A DNA stretch of 64,000 nucleotides from Pseudomonadota bacterium (GTDB taxonomy: Bacteria; Pseudomonadota; Alphaproteobacteria; Rhizobiales; Hyphomicrobiaceae): positions 1-64,000 of the forward strand of contig JAEZRM010000116.1 of NCBI GenBank assembly GCA_023412805.1, read 5' to 3'. The notes below the pieces were generated by a model, which worked only from the letters and a program-made list of their open reading frames with translations, did not search any database and was not told where the DNA came from. Positions 32,004 through 41,983 of this stretch are shown piece after piece. The stretch's first letter is position 1; the number at the start of each line of letters is the position of its first letter. Position numbers and translations under genes: made by a program.

Positions 32004-34304
32004 TCAAACCGACGCGCGTCGCAGACGGCTTTCGCGCAGAGCGCGCAACACCCGCTCGGGCGTCATGGGCATGTGGGTCACGCGGACACCGATGGCGCGC
32101 GCAATGGCATTCGCAATTGCTGCCGCCGGCGGCACGATCGGCACCTCACCGACACCACGCACGCCATAAGGCACGTTCGGAACCGGCGTCTCCACGATCA
32201 CGCATTCGATCGGCGGCACGTCGAGCGCAGTCGGTAGCCTGTAGTCGAGCAGGCTTGCATTGCGCAGGCGGCCATCGGGGCCATAATCGAACCCTTCCAT
32301 CAGGGCCCAGCCGAGACCCTGCACGACACTGCCGGCCATCTGCCCCTCGACGGCCGTCGGATTGAGCGCGAGACCGACATCCTGGAATGCCGTATAGCGC
32401 AGAACCGTCACGAGCCCGGTATCCGTGTCGACTTCCACATCGCAGACGTGAGCACCGATCTCGACACCAAGCGGCAGCTTGGACGAGACACCGCGCCCGA
32501 CGATCGCGCCCTCGGCGAGGGTCGCCTGCATCAGCTCGGCGAGCGAGATGGTGGTGCCTTGCGGTTGTCGAACGCGGAAGTGCCCTTCCGCGTAGTCGAG
32601 TTCGTCGCGCGCGCACTGGAGCTTCTCCGCGGCGCGAGTTCGAAGCTGGTCGAGTGCATCGCGGCTCGCCTCTACGAGCGCTGCAGTGCTCGTTCGCGCA
32701 ACGCGGCTGCCTGCCGCCGCATCGCTGTAGCCGACGGATTTGGAATCGCCAGTGTGAACATGCACGTCGTCGATGCTCAGACCAAATTCCTCGGCGACCA
32801 CCTGCGCCATGGTGCTGCGGACACCGGAGATGTCTACCGCGCCCATGGTGACCATCGGACGACCATCGCCCGCGATGGTGATGTGCGCGGCAGATGTCAT
32901 GGACGTGCCGCGCCAGTAGCCGAGCGCCAGGCCGCGGCCGCGCGGATGGTGGCCTTGCGGAAGCGGATCGGTCCAGCAGGCGTGCGCGCCGACGCGATCG
33001 AGAATGGTGGTGAGGCCGATTGCGGGGAATGGCGTTCCGATCGGCATCGTGCTGCCGGTCACCGATGCATTGCGCTTACGGAACTCGAGCGGGTCCATCT
33101 GCAGGCGCTGGCAGAGGGCATCCATGGCCTGCTCGACGGCGAATGCGCCTTGGATGCCGCCCGGCGCGCGGTAGGCTTCCGTGCGCGGCTTGTTGGTGAC
33201 GACGTCGAAACCCGTGAGTTCCAGGTTCGCGCACTGGTAGAGCGCGGCCGATGCTTGCATGAGCAGGGATGGACTGAGGCCAGGCAGGCCGCCCGCATCC
33301 ATCCGGTAGGTTCCCTTGATCGCAGTGAGGCGTCCCGTGTCGTCCGCCGCGACGGCTATATCGATTTGCGCGCCGGCAGCAGGGCCCGAGCCACCTTGCA
33401 GAATTTCCTCGCGTGTGAGGACGAGTTTCACGGGGCGCCGGCACTTCTGCGCGAGGCGCACGACGACGGCCTCGCCGTGGATTGCGATTTTGCCGCCGAA
33501 CGCACCACCCACTTCCAACGGCACGACCTTCAACTGAGACTGTGGAAGATCGAGCATGCGGGCGATCATCAGCTCGGTCGTGAACTGGCCCTGTGTGGAC
33601 GTCCACACTGTCGCAAAGCCATTGGCATCGACCTCAGCCACCATAGCCTGCGGCTCGAGATAGCCCTGGTGTGCCGTATCGACCTTTACCTGAACCTCGG
33701 CGTGCGCTGGCGCATCGACGATGGCCTGTGCTGCATTCCCGCGCGCGATGACGGTGCGCGAGCAGATATTGCTCGGCGTGCGCGGCCGCGGCTCCACGCC
33801 CTTCGTGATCACGTGCTCATGCAAAACGGACGTGTCGGGCGCCATGGCCGCTGCGAGATCGCTCACAGCGGGAAGCGGCTCGTAGTCCACGTCGATCAGT
33901 GCCAACGCCGCCTCGGCAACGTGCGGATCGACGGCTGCAACAGCGGCCACAGGTTGACCGACCCAATGAACTTTGTGGCGCGCGATGTTGATCTGCGCGA
34001 CCAGCCACATGTCGTAACCGGTCTCGCCCATGGGAATGGAAGCGCCGATCGGCAATTCCGGGAAGTCGGCTGCAGTGACGACGGCAAACACGCCTTTCAG
34101 CGCGAGGGCTTGGCTGGTGTCTATGCCACGAATACGCGCGTGGGCATGTGGGCTGCGCAGTGTCCTCGCGTGCGCCATGCCGGGGAGATTGAGGTCCGCT
34201 GCATAGACGGTGCCTCCGGTCACGCGCGCAGGTCCGTCGACGCGGGGCAGCCGCTTGCCGACAACCTTCAGGGTGTCACTCTGCTTCGGAGCCATCGAGG
34301 GCAT
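32004..34304 (-). CDS. Molybdenum hydroxylase large (Mo-binding) subunit
   Basis: 766 residues of the xanthine dehydrogenase/CoxL family. The N-terminal a/b hammerhead is LPRVDGPARVTGGTVYAADL; the cofactor-binding half has VEVGGAFGGK-like PLEVGGAFGGKIAIHGEAVV, TEAYRAPGGIQGAFAVEQAM and the C-terminal GVRGVGEVPIVPPAAAIANA, whose Glu in GVGE is the catalytic base. It hydroxylates an aldehyde or N-heterocycle using water and passes electrons through the Fe-S and FAD subunits encoded just upstream. Substrate not defined. The three subunits are read in the order FAD, Fe-S, Mo, with 7 bp between the last two. Confidence 0.9.
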   Translation of the reverse strand: MPSMAPKQSDTLKVVGKRLPRVDGPARVTGGTVYAADLNLPGMAHARTLRSPHAHARIRGIDTSQALALKGVFAVVTAADFPELPIGASIPMGETGYDMWLVAQINIARHKVHWVGQPVAAVAAVDPHVAEAALALIDVDYEPLPAVSDLAAAMAPDTSVLHEHVITKGVEPRPRTPSNICSRTVIARGNAAQAIVDAPAHAEVQVKVDTAHQGYLEPQAMVAEVDANGFATVWTSTQGQFTTELMIARMLDLPQSQLKVVPLEVGGAFGGKIAIHGEAVVVRLAQKCRRPVKLVLTREEILQGGSGPAAGAQIDIAVAADDTGRLTAIKGTYRMDAGGLPGLSPSLLMQASAALYQCANLELTGFDVVTNKPRTEAYRAPGGIQGAFAVEQAMDALCQRLQMDPLEFRKRNASVTGSTMPIGTPFPAIGLTTILDRVGAHACWTDPLPQGHHPRGRGLALGYWRGTSMTSAAHITIAGDGRPMVTMGAVDISGVRSTMAQVVAEEFGLSIDDVHVHTGDSKSVGYSDAAAGSRVARTSTAALVEASRDALDQLRTRAAEKLQCARDELDYAEGHFRVRQPQGTTISLAELMQATLAEGAIVGRGVSSKLPLGVEIGAHVCDVEVDTDTGLVTVLRYTAFQDVGLALNPTAVEGQMAGSVVQGLGWALMEGFDYGPDGRLRNASLLDYRLPTALDVPPIECVIVETPVPNVPYGVRGVGEVPIVPPAAAIANAIARAIGVRVTHMPMTPERVLRALRESRLRRASV

Positions 34305-34311
34305 GGCGCGA

Positions 34312-34782
34312 TCAACCTCGCATTTCGGTCGCGGCGGCAGCGATGGCCTCGACGATCTTGTCGTAGCCCGTGCAACGGCAGAGGTTGCCCGCGATGGCGT
34401 GACGGATCTCCTGCGCTGTCGGATTCGGATTGTCGTCCAGCAGGGACTTAGCCGACAGCACGATGCCTGGCGTACAGAAGCCGCATTGCGTGCCTCCGTG
34501 CTCGATCAGCGCCTGTTGGATGGGGTGCAGTTTCCCGCGATCGGAAACACCCTCGATCGTGACGATGTCATGATGTGGCGCCCCCTGAGCCAGCATCAGG
34601 CAGGCAGTCACGGGCGCACCGTCGACGAGGACAGTACACGCGCCGCAGTTGCCATTGCCGCAACCTTCCTTCGTGCCGGTGAGCCCAATGCGCTCGCGCA
34701 GCAGATCCAGGAGCGTGTCGCGCGTGTCCGCAAGCACGGAATGCTCCTCGCCGTTCACCGTGCATGTGATGAGGATTTTCAT
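34312..34782 (-). CDS. Molybdenum hydroxylase 2Fe-2S subunit
   Basis: 156 residues from the ATG overlapping the FAD-subunit stop (34782-34779). Ferredoxin-type cluster: EGCGNGNCGACTVLVDG and the following Cys in TACLM. Second helical cluster: TQCGFCTPGIVLSAKSLL and AIAGNLCRCTGYDKIVEAI. These are the standard 2Fe-2S signatures of CoxS/NdhS-type subunits, and all eight cysteines are present. It relays electrons from the Mo site to FAD. Because its start is coupled to the FAD gene, the upstream longer frame is disregarded. Confidence 0.92.
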   Translation of the reverse strand: MKILITCTVNGEEHSVLADTRDTLLDLLRERIGLTGTKEGCGNGNCGACTVLVDGAPVTACLMLAQGAPHHDIVTIEGVSDRGKLHPIQQALIEHGGTQCGFCTPGIVLSAKSLLDDNPNPTAQEIRHAIAGNLCRCTGYDKIVEAIAAAATEMRG

Positions 34783-35657
34783 GACCGTGCCGGTTCCTCG
34801 AACAGAGTGGCGCAGCACGCGGCAAGCGCGCGTGCAGTCAGGACCGCGACCAGCGAGCGGCGATATTCGGCCGAGCTGCGGGTATCGGAGATGGGCTGCG
34901 CGTCGCCGGCGGCGCGCTGCCCGGCAGCTTCGAACAGCTCAGGCGTCAGGCGCTCGCCGCGCAAGGCCTGCTCGGCCGAAGTCGCTCGGATCGGCACAGG
35001 CCCCACTGAAGCCAGTACGATGCGCGCATCATCGATGCTGCGATTTTCATCCAGGCGGATCCAGGCGGCCGCGCCGGCAATGGCGATGTCCATCTCGCGC
35101 CGCGGCGTGAAGCGCAGGTAGTGTGCTGCCGAGCGCGGCATCGGCGGCGGCAGGACGATCGAAAGAAGCAGCTCACCCGGCTGGAGGCTCGTTTTGCCGG
35201 GCCCGCGGATGAAGGTCTCGAGCAGTTCTTCGCGCTCCCCATCCGGACCAGCGATGCGCGCCGTCGCGTGATGACAGATCAGTGCCGGCACGGAATCCGC
35301 CGAAGGTGCGGCATTGCATATGTTGCCGCCGAGGCTGGCGCGGTTCTGCACCTGCAGGCTGCCGATCAGGCGGGCCGACTGGCCGACACTCGGATAATCG
35401 GCAGCAATATCGGGGTGCCGTGCAACGCGCGTCGCGCTGGCTGATGCACCGATGACGAGGCCGCCATTCGACGCGGCAGTAATGTCCGTGAGAGCGGGAA
35501 TGCCCTTGAGATCGACGATGTGATCGGCCTGCCTGCGGCCCTCGCGGAGCTGAGGTACGAGATCCGTGCCACCGGCGAGCGCTCGTGCCCCGTCGGCCTG
35601 CATGGCCGCAATCGCCTCGCCGAGCGTCGCGGGGCGCACATATGCGAATTCCTTCAA
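34779..35657 (-). CDS. Molybdenum hydroxylase FAD subunit
   Basis: 292 residues of the CoxM type. ARALAGGTDLVPQLREG and RASLGGNICNAAPSADSVPA are the two FAD-binding signatures, and the C-terminal CO_deh_flav_C domain begins near residue 180. First gene of the hydroxylase set, preceded by a 158-bp gap after the TRAP permease. The electron acceptor (NAD or a quinone/other) cannot be told from sequence. The start MKEFAYVRPATLGEA is typical of the family. Confidence 0.9.
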   Translation of the reverse strand: MKEFAYVRPATLGEAIAAMQADGARALAGGTDLVPQLREGRRQADHIVDLKGIPALTDITAASNGGLVIGASASATRVARHPDIAADYPSVGQSARLIGSLQVQNRASLGGNICNAAPSADSVPALICHHATARIAGPDGEREELLETFIRGPGKTSLQPGELLLSIVLPPPMPRSAAHYLRFTPRREMDIAIAGAAAWIRLDENRSIDDARIVLASVGPVPIRATSAEQALRGERLTPELFEAAGQRAAGDAQPISDTRSSAEYRRSLVAVLTARALAACCATLFEEPARS

Positions 35658-35815
35658 GAACCAACTCCGGCCGACATCGTGGTGGGCTCACGGTCTCAAG
35701 CTACCGCGATTGCCGGCCTGACGACAACAGGAGGCGAGCGCAGATCAGCTCCACTCGGTGCTGGAAAGGCACTTCGAGGCCTCATGCGGGCCGTGATAGC
35801 GGCGACTATCCGCCC

Positions 35816-37777
35816 TCATCCCCCACTGACCGCCGTAAGCGCAGGAGCGTCCTGGCGCCGTCGCATGATCCAGTAGGCGATGGCGAGCGCTGCCGGGATA
35901 CAGGCCATGCCGGAGAGAGCCTCGCTTGGCGAGAATAGAATGAACATCGCGAGTGCGCCGAGCGCGAGCCGGACGGCGCAGTCCACGCCGGGGCGGTCGC
36001 TGAATGAGGCCTGCAGACTGAACATGAGCGTCACAGTGGCGGTGCAGACAAGTCCGAGCGCGGCGAGCTGCGCCAAGCCCGGCTCGACCACCAGCTCCGG
36101 CCTGACGAACGCCGCAGCCATCAGCACGAACAGCGAAGCGCAAAGAGTGATCGCGGCCATGAGCGTTCTCATGAATGATGCGTCGGCGATCTTGGCAGTG
36201 ACGGCTGCGACGACCGATGTAGGCGGCGTCAGTTCGCCCCACACGGCGAGGAAGAAGGCGAAGAAGTGCACGCTCCAGGGATTGACGCCGGTCTTGATCA
36301 TGGCCGGCGCGATGACGAGGGCCGTCAGAATGTATGTGGGGGCCGGTGGCAGACCGGTGCCGAGCAGGGCGCCGAAGAGGAACGCGACGACCACCATAGC
36401 CAGCAGGTTGATGCCGGCCGCCTCCATGAGAAGGAAGCCGATCTTGGTCGGCACGCCCGTGATGACGAATGCGCCTGTCATGATCGAGAGCGTCGCGAGC
36501 AGCAGCGTAAGATCTGCGGTCATCGAGCTGAAGCCATCGAGGAAGCGCAGCACCGGCCTCGTTATACTTTCAAGGGTCGTCTCGCGGGCTCCTGTCGCCA
36601 GCTCTGCCACGTGCTTCAAAAGCAGCACGCCCAATACGACATAAAACACATAGATGGCGGCGAACATGGGCGCCATGTAGAGAACGGCCATCAGCAGGAC
36701 GAGGCCAGCGACGACCAGTGCGAAGGCACCGAGATTGACCCAGTCGCCCCACTTCATGGACGCGTCGGCAAAGGTCTGCCCGTGGGTCCCTCCATAGCGC
36801 ATCGACAGCAGGTAGACGCCAACGAGAAGGCCGAGGAAAAAGACGACGGCCGGCGCGTAGCCGCGCGCTACGACATCGAAATAACTGACGCCCATAAAGT
36901 CGGCCATGAGAAAGGCCGAAATGCCCATGACCGGCGGCATGAGCTGACCGCCAAGCGAGGCTGAGGCCTCGATGGCCGCCGCCCGATGGCGCGGCATGCC
37001 GGATGCGATCATGGCCGGAATGGTGGCGGAGCCGGTCGTTATGGCATTGGCGGCACCGCTGCCGCTTACAGCGCCGATGCCGATCGATCCAAGGACAGCA
37101 GACATCGGTACCGCGTGTGGCGAGCGAGCCGCGACCTGACCGGCCGCCTTGAGGATGGATTCGATGCAACCAAAGGCGCGCAGAACGCTCAGCACCAGAA
37201 TGAAGGAGCCGATGAGCGTGAGAGCAAGCTGTGGCAGGCGCGAGTAGACGCCGGTTGCCATCTCCAGGCTCGAGGCCGTCAGAACGCGCTCCCAATCGAG
37301 GCCGGGATGGCGGAACATGCCGGGCACCGCCCAGCCATAGAGGCAGTAGACGATCAGAATGAGATTGATGATGAACAGTGGAAAGAAGCGCTTGCGCGAA
37401 TACTCCAGAACCAGGAGGACCATCAGGGCGCCGAAAAACATGTCCGGCGTATTCCAGAAGCCCGCGCGGGCGAAGCCGATCGCATCGAACTCGACCGTCA
37501 TATAGATCGCCGTCGCGATGGCGAGGGCGCAATAGATGCCGCCGATCAGGTAGTTGAGGGAGCGGCTGAGCGAAGGGTAGAGATCGTGCTCGCGCAGCGC
37601 GCTCAGCGTGAAGATGACGAACGTGAGTGGGACCAGCGTTGCCGCGAGCTGAGACGGTCCGCCGAGGCCCGTCATATAGTAGATGAAGAGCAAGCCAAAG
37701 AAGATCGCGGCGGCACTGTAGTATGCAATCTCAAGCACCGTTTCCGGCCACGAGCGCGCTGCTGTGTCCATGTTCAT
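35816..37777 (-). CDS. TRAP transporter fused permease (TAXI type), copy 1
   Basis: 653 residues with about 16-18 membrane helices: a DctQ-like N-terminal part (about 15-180) joined to a DctM-like large part. LGSIGIGAVSGSGAANAITT and GQLMPPVMGISAFLMADFMG are typical of the fused TAXI permeases, as is GALLGTGLPPAPTYILTALV. It imports an organic acid with Na+ or H+, fed by the binding protein encoded 102 bp upstream (minus strand). The nearby molybdenum hydroxylase and Ldh genes suggest that it brings in their substrate. Confidence 0.9.
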   Translation of the reverse strand: MNMDTAARSWPETVLEIAYYSAAAIFFGLLFIYYMTGLGGPSQLAATLVPLTFVIFTLSALREHDLYPSLSRSLNYLIGGIYCALAIATAIYMTVEFDAIGFARAGFWNTPDMFFGALMVLLVLEYSRKRFFPLFIINLILIVYCLYGWAVPGMFRHPGLDWERVLTASSLEMATGVYSRLPQLALTLIGSFILVLSVLRAFGCIESILKAAGQVAARSPHAVPMSAVLGSIGIGAVSGSGAANAITTGSATIPAMIASGMPRHRAAAIEASASLGGQLMPPVMGISAFLMADFMGVSYFDVVARGYAPAVVFFLGLLVGVYLLSMRYGGTHGQTFADASMKWGDWVNLGAFALVVAGLVLLMAVLYMAPMFAAIYVFYVVLGVLLLKHVAELATGARETTLESITRPVLRFLDGFSSMTADLTLLLATLSIMTGAFVITGVPTKIGFLLMEAAGINLLAMVVVAFLFGALLGTGLPPAPTYILTALVIAPAMIKTGVNPWSVHFFAFFLAVWGELTPPTSVVAAVTAKIADASFMRTLMAAITLCASLFVLMAAAFVRPELVVEPGLAQLAALGLVCTATVTLMFSLQASFSDRPGVDCAVRLALGALAMFILFSPSEALSGMACIPAALAIAYWIMRRRQDAPALTAVSGG

Positions 37778-37879
37778 TGGATTCGACCTGTCGCGCGGGG
37801 AGCCGGGGGCTGCTCCGAGTATGGAGATTGCAGCGGGCCAGATGCGGCCCGCTGTCTGAAGTCGACCGGGGAACTGCGG

Positions 37880-38908
37880 CTACTTCGCCTTGGCGATGCG
37901 GGCATCCCACTCGGGATCCCAGGCGCCCTTTTCCTTCATGTATTTTGCGAGCCCTGGATGGATCTCCACGAGATCCACGGAGGATTGTATGCCGCGCTTC
38001 TGCATGCCGATCATATCGGCGGCGACCTGTGCGAAGGCGCCATCGGCCTTCTTGAGGGCTTCGGCATTCTTCTCGACGATTGTCAGCTTGCGATAGACAT
38101 CATCCGCCGACACATCGAGACCGACGTGGAACCCGTAGTAGAAGGGCAACAGCGTAATCGCCTCGGCGCCAATGTCCTTCTTGAAGACCTTGGCGGAGAC
38201 GTTGGTCGTCGCGAGCCCCTTCTCCTTCAGCGATTTCATTTCGTCGGCACTTGGATTGAGAGCGATCCAATCCGTGGTGAGCGATGCTTCGGTGATCCAG
38301 GGCGGCACGCCCGTCTCTGCATTCGTATAGACGACAAAGGCCTGGAGATTGCCCGACTCGAGCAGCGAGCCCGCTGTTGCGAGATCGACCTCGGTATAGT
38401 CGTGCTTGATGCCGAGTGCTGTGAGGCCGCGTTCCGTCTGCGCGCGCGTATCCCACGGGCGCGGGCCGGTGAACGTCTTCTTGCCGGCGAGATCGCCCCA
38501 GCTCTTGATCTTGTCCTTGTCGCGCTTGTGGATGCCGAAGCCGACCTCGGCGGTGAATACCCACATCGACATGATGGGCGCACGCTGCGCGCTTGCCTTG
38601 AAGCCTTTGAAGCGCGCGATGTCGTTTGCGTACTCGTAGAAGCCGATATCAGCGCCGTAGAAGCCGTCGAACTTGTTGGTGGCGAATCCCTTGATCGTGA
38701 GGATCGCGCCTGGGGCCGGCTGGACGGTGACGTTGTAGCCGGTCCACTCCTTGTTCAGGACTTCGGCCAGATTGACGAGCGCTTTGTGGCCCGCGGATCC
38801 TACGGCTGAAGTTCCCCAGCGGATTTCTTTTGTCTGGGCAGAGGCCGTCGGCCCCATGCCACCAACGAGCACGGCTAGAGCAAGCCCTGCAAAGGCCTTC
38901 TTGAGCAT
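37880..38908 (-). CDS. TAXI-family TRAP solute-binding protein, copy 1
   Basis: 342 residues with a signal peptide (MLKKAFAGLALAVLVGGMGP to SAQ). The TAXI fold is visible in IRWGTSAVGSAGHKALVNLA, VQPAPGAILTIKGFATNKFD, KKTFTGPRPWDTRAQTE and SGNLQAFVVYTNAETGVPPW. It binds the ligand in the periplasm and hands it to the fused permease. It is clearly different from the second TAXI protein (41984-42958), so the two importers probably have different substrates. Confidence 0.9.
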   Translation of the reverse strand: MLKKAFAGLALAVLVGGMGPTASAQTKEIRWGTSAVGSAGHKALVNLAEVLNKEWTGYNVTVQPAPGAILTIKGFATNKFDGFYGADIGFYEYANDIARFKGFKASAQRAPIMSMWVFTAEVGFGIHKRDKDKIKSWGDLAGKKTFTGPRPWDTRAQTERGLTALGIKHDYTEVDLATAGSLLESGNLQAFVVYTNAETGVPPWITEASLTTDWIALNPSADEMKSLKEKGLATTNVSAKVFKKDIGAEAITLLPFYYGFHVGLDVSADDVYRKLTIVEKNAEALKKADGAFAQVAADMIGMQKRGIQSSVDLVEIHPGLAKYMKEKGAWDPEWDARIAKAK

Positions 38909-39150
38909 GTTTCAAACTCCCGGATTTTGCGCTGGTCTCTTGTCGGACCAATTCGCGGGCTGCGTCATGCTGCATGGCCCGAAAGTCCGCTGGCCGGCAG
39001 CTGGCGAGTAATTTTTTGTTGTTCATCGAACAGTAAGTGCGCATGGGTGGGGTGTCAAACGGCGCCGCCACGTAAGCCCTCGCTCTGTGCGCGGAATGCC
39101 AATAGGGTCCGCGCGTGCAGGTTCCTGAGAATAAAGCGCGCGGCGACAGC

Positions 39151-39264
39151 ACGCGCCGTGAGGAAGACCAGCGCGCAGGTGGCGGCAAAGTCATCCGCGA
39201 CGGCATGGGGCAGTCGCAGGTCATGAACGCGACCGGCGCCGTCGACACGGTCATCACGAATGCG
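39151..39264 (+). pseudogene. Urease alpha subunit (ureC) fragment
   Basis: Within the 424-bp gap (38909-39332) a plus-strand frame reads TRREEDQRAGGGKVIRDGMG then QSQVMNATGAVDTVITNA. The second part, GGGKVIRDGMGQSQ followed by GAVDTVITNA, is the highly conserved early segment of UreC that begins the metal-dependent amidohydrolase barrel; the first part aligns loosely with TTYGEEVKFGGGK. Neither the preceding nor the following expected sequence is present, and no other urease gene is nearby. It is a stranded piece of about 38 codons on the strand opposite to all its neighbours. The rest of the gap shows nothing. Confidence 0.65.
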
Positions 39265-39332
39265 CGAGATCGCACGTTTCATCGAGCGCATGGGCAGTCT
39301 GGCGACCGCTGCGTGATGCGCCGTACGTGAGG

Positions 39333-41906
39333 CTATGCCGGCGCAGGCCTCCGGCGCCACTGCAGAAGCGCAATCAAGCCCGCCGCCAAGAGGCCGCCGC
39401 CGAGTGGCCACAACTGCGAGGGGCGTGGTGCAGCCTCCAATACGGACTTGATCTCGTATCCGGCTTCGAGGCCAAGGCGGCGCGCATAGGAACCGAATGC
39501 CACGTTGCTGATTGTCGTCGTGTCGCCGAGGCTTGTTACAGTGAGGCCGGCGGAGCGCAAACGCTGGCGCGGCTCACCCGGATCACCGAGGGGCACATTG
39601 ACGGTCTTGCGAACCGTATCACCCTCGATATTCATGCCTTCGACGACGATGTTGATGCGTGAGCCGGCGGGGGCGTCCGCAACACGTGTCACCAGCTCCT
39701 TCGCCGGCAGCTCCGTCCATTTGGGATAGAACTGGTCGAGCCACCAGTCAGGCCGGAACAGCGTGAAGCAGGCGAGAAGGAGGATGGCGGACTCCCACAA
39801 CCTGCTTCGCGAGACGAACCAGTTCATGGTGGCGGCTGCGAACAGCAGGATCGCAATCATCGAGGTTGTGATGACGATTGCCAACTGCCACCAGCTTTCG
39901 ATACCGATCAGCAATATCGCTGGATTGAAGATGAAGACGAACGGGAGAATGGCCGTCCGCAGCGAATAGAGCGCGCCCTGAAAGCCCGTCGCTAGGGGAT
40001 CCTCGCGCGAGATTGCAGCCGCCGCGAATGCCGCGAGACCGACGGGTGGCGTGATGTCTGCCATGATGCCGAAGTAGAAGACGAAAAGATGCACGGCGAT
40101 GAGCGGGATCGCGAGCCCGGCCTGGGCGCCGAGTTCGACGACGACGGGTGCCATGAGTGTCGCGACCAGGATGTAGTTCGCGGTCGTTGGAATGCCGAGG
40201 CCGAGGACGAGCGAGATCGCGGCGATCAGCAACAGCATGGCGATGACGTTGCCACCCGAGATGAACTCGACGAACTCCGTCATCATGAGGCCGAGGCCCG
40301 TGAGCGTCACGGTGCCGACGACGATGCCCGCAGTCGCCGTGGCAACGGCGATGCCGATCATGTTGCGCGCACCGCCGGCGAGGCCATCGATCAGATCGGC
40401 CCAACCCTCAGAGATGGCATTCGGAACGGACTGCTTCCTGAATATGGCCAGCAACAGCTTGCGCGTTGCGACGATGCCCATGATGGCGACCGTGCCCCAG
40501 AAGGCGGAGAGTCCCGGTGAAAGCTGGTCGACAGTCAAGCACCACAGCAGCACGACGAGCGGGATCATGAAGTCCAGCCCGGTGCGGACCACATCCCATG
40601 CGCGGGGAAGATGGATGATCGGCGCATTTGGATCGTCGATGACGAGATCCTCATAGCGTGACGAGAACCAGACACTCGCCACGTAGATGCCGACAACAGC
40701 AACTGTCAGGACCGTCGGCGCGTCGCGGCCAAAGGTGGTCTGTATGGCTTGTACGCCATAGTAGAGCAGGCACAGAACCGCGATCATGCCGGAAATGCCG
40801 AGCCCCGTTCGCAACAACCGTGTCTTGAGCTCCATCTGCTCGCGCGGAATCGGCTTCGAGCCGAGTTTCACCGCCTCGAGATGCACGATGTAGAAAAGCG
40901 AGACATAGGAAGCGATGGCCGGTAATGCAGCGTGCTTGATGATCTCCGAGTAGGGAATGCCGACGTATTCGACCATCAGGAATGCAGCGGCGCCCATGAC
41001 GGGCGGCATGATCTGCCCGTTGATGGATGATGTCGCTTCGATGGCGCCCGCCTTCACACCGGACAGCCCGGTACGCTTCATGAGCGGGATGGTGAAGATG
41101 CCGCCCGAGACGACGTTCGACACCGACGAACCCGAAACGACGCCATTGAGCGCTGACGAGACGACCGCCACCTTGGCAGGGCCGCCACGCAGATGACCGA
41201 GCAGCGCAATAGAAAGCTGCATCATCCAGTTGCCGGCGCCGGCCTTGTCGAGCAGCGTGCCGAACAGCACGAACAGGAAAACGAAACTCGTCGACACCCC
41301 GAGTGCGATGCCGAACACACCTTCGGTGACGAGCCACTGATGCGTGAGGAAGCGCGACAGAGACGCGCCCTTGTGTTGCAAGGCCTCAGGCATGTAAGGG
41401 CCGGCAAACGTGAAGAACATGAAGACGGCAGCCACGCCCACCATGGGAAGCCCGAGCGATCGGCGCGTCGCTTCGAGCAGCAGCAAAATGCCGGCGCCAG
41501 CCGTCACCAAATCCATCATGGTCGGCTGGCCGGGGCGCAGTGCGAGCTGATTGTAGAACAGAAAGAGATACGCACCGGCGAACGCACCCGCGAGCGCGAG
41601 GATCCAGTCGATGGTGGGGATGGTATCCCGTGACGAGGACTTGAAGGCCGGATAGGCCGTGTAGGCAAGAAACAGCGCGATCCCCAGGTGGATAGCGCGC
41701 GCCTCCGTATCATTCAGCACACCGAAACCGAGAACGAACGGCAGAGGCGAAGCGTACCAGAGCTGGAAGAGGGACCAGAAGACCGCAACCGAGAGCAGGA
41801 TTTGCGCTGCGAGGCCGGTTGGCTTGCGGCCGCCGGTATCGGACTCGGCCACGAGTTGCTCGAGCTCAGGTGAAATCTCGGTCGCTGCAGCCGACTTGTC
41901 CGTCAT
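39333..41906 (-). CDS. TRAP transporter fused permease with DUF3394 tail, copy 2
   Basis: 857 residues. The N-terminal DctQ-like helices (about 28-190) and DctM-like part (SSALNGVVSGSSVSNVVSGG, INGQIMPPVMGAAAFLMVEY, LVLGLGIPTTANYILVA) are like copy 1. The extra C-terminal 200 residues are a DUF3394 domain; its end holds a PDZ-like NVAFGSYARRLGLEAGYE followed by one last helix (WPLGGGLLAAGLIALLQW). Such tails occur in many TAXI permeases and might regulate transport. Encoded 77 bp after its binding-protein gene. Confidence 0.9.
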   Translation of the reverse strand: MTDKSAAATEISPELEQLVAESDTGGRKPTGLAAQILLSVAVFWSLFQLWYASPLPFVLGFGVLNDTEARAIHLGIALFLAYTAYPAFKSSSRDTIPTIDWILALAGAFAGAYLFLFYNQLALRPGQPTMMDLVTAGAGILLLLEATRRSLGLPMVGVAAVFMFFTFAGPYMPEALQHKGASLSRFLTHQWLVTEGVFGIALGVSTSFVFLFVLFGTLLDKAGAGNWMMQLSIALLGHLRGGPAKVAVVSSALNGVVSGSSVSNVVSGGIFTIPLMKRTGLSGVKAGAIEATSSINGQIMPPVMGAAAFLMVEYVGIPYSEIIKHAALPAIASYVSLFYIVHLEAVKLGSKPIPREQMELKTRLLRTGLGISGMIAVLCLLYYGVQAIQTTFGRDAPTVLTVAVVGIYVASVWFSSRYEDLVIDDPNAPIIHLPRAWDVVRTGLDFMIPLVVLLWCLTVDQLSPGLSAFWGTVAIMGIVATRKLLLAIFRKQSVPNAISEGWADLIDGLAGGARNMIGIAVATATAGIVVGTVTLTGLGLMMTEFVEFISGGNVIAMLLLIAAISLVLGLGIPTTANYILVATLMAPVVVELGAQAGLAIPLIAVHLFVFYFGIMADITPPVGLAAFAAAAISREDPLATGFQGALYSLRTAILPFVFIFNPAILLIGIESWWQLAIVITTSMIAILLFAAATMNWFVSRSRLWESAILLLACFTLFRPDWWLDQFYPKWTELPAKELVTRVADAPAGSRINIVVEGMNIEGDTVRKTVNVPLGDPGEPRQRLRSAGLTVTSLGDTTTISNVAFGSYARRLGLEAGYEIKSVLEAAPRPSQLWPLGGGLLAAGLIALLQWRRRPAPA

Positions 41907-41983
41907 CGCATCCCCCGCGGTCTCGCAGTCGTCGTAAAGTTTGTCGGGGCGCTGATGTCGGCGCCCCGCTCAAGAACCGTGGC

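Noticed and set aside
35658..35815. 158-bp gap between the TRAP permease and the molybdenum hydroxylase checked for a riboswitch (for example Moco or purine)
   Set aside because: No conserved core of either class could be recognised.
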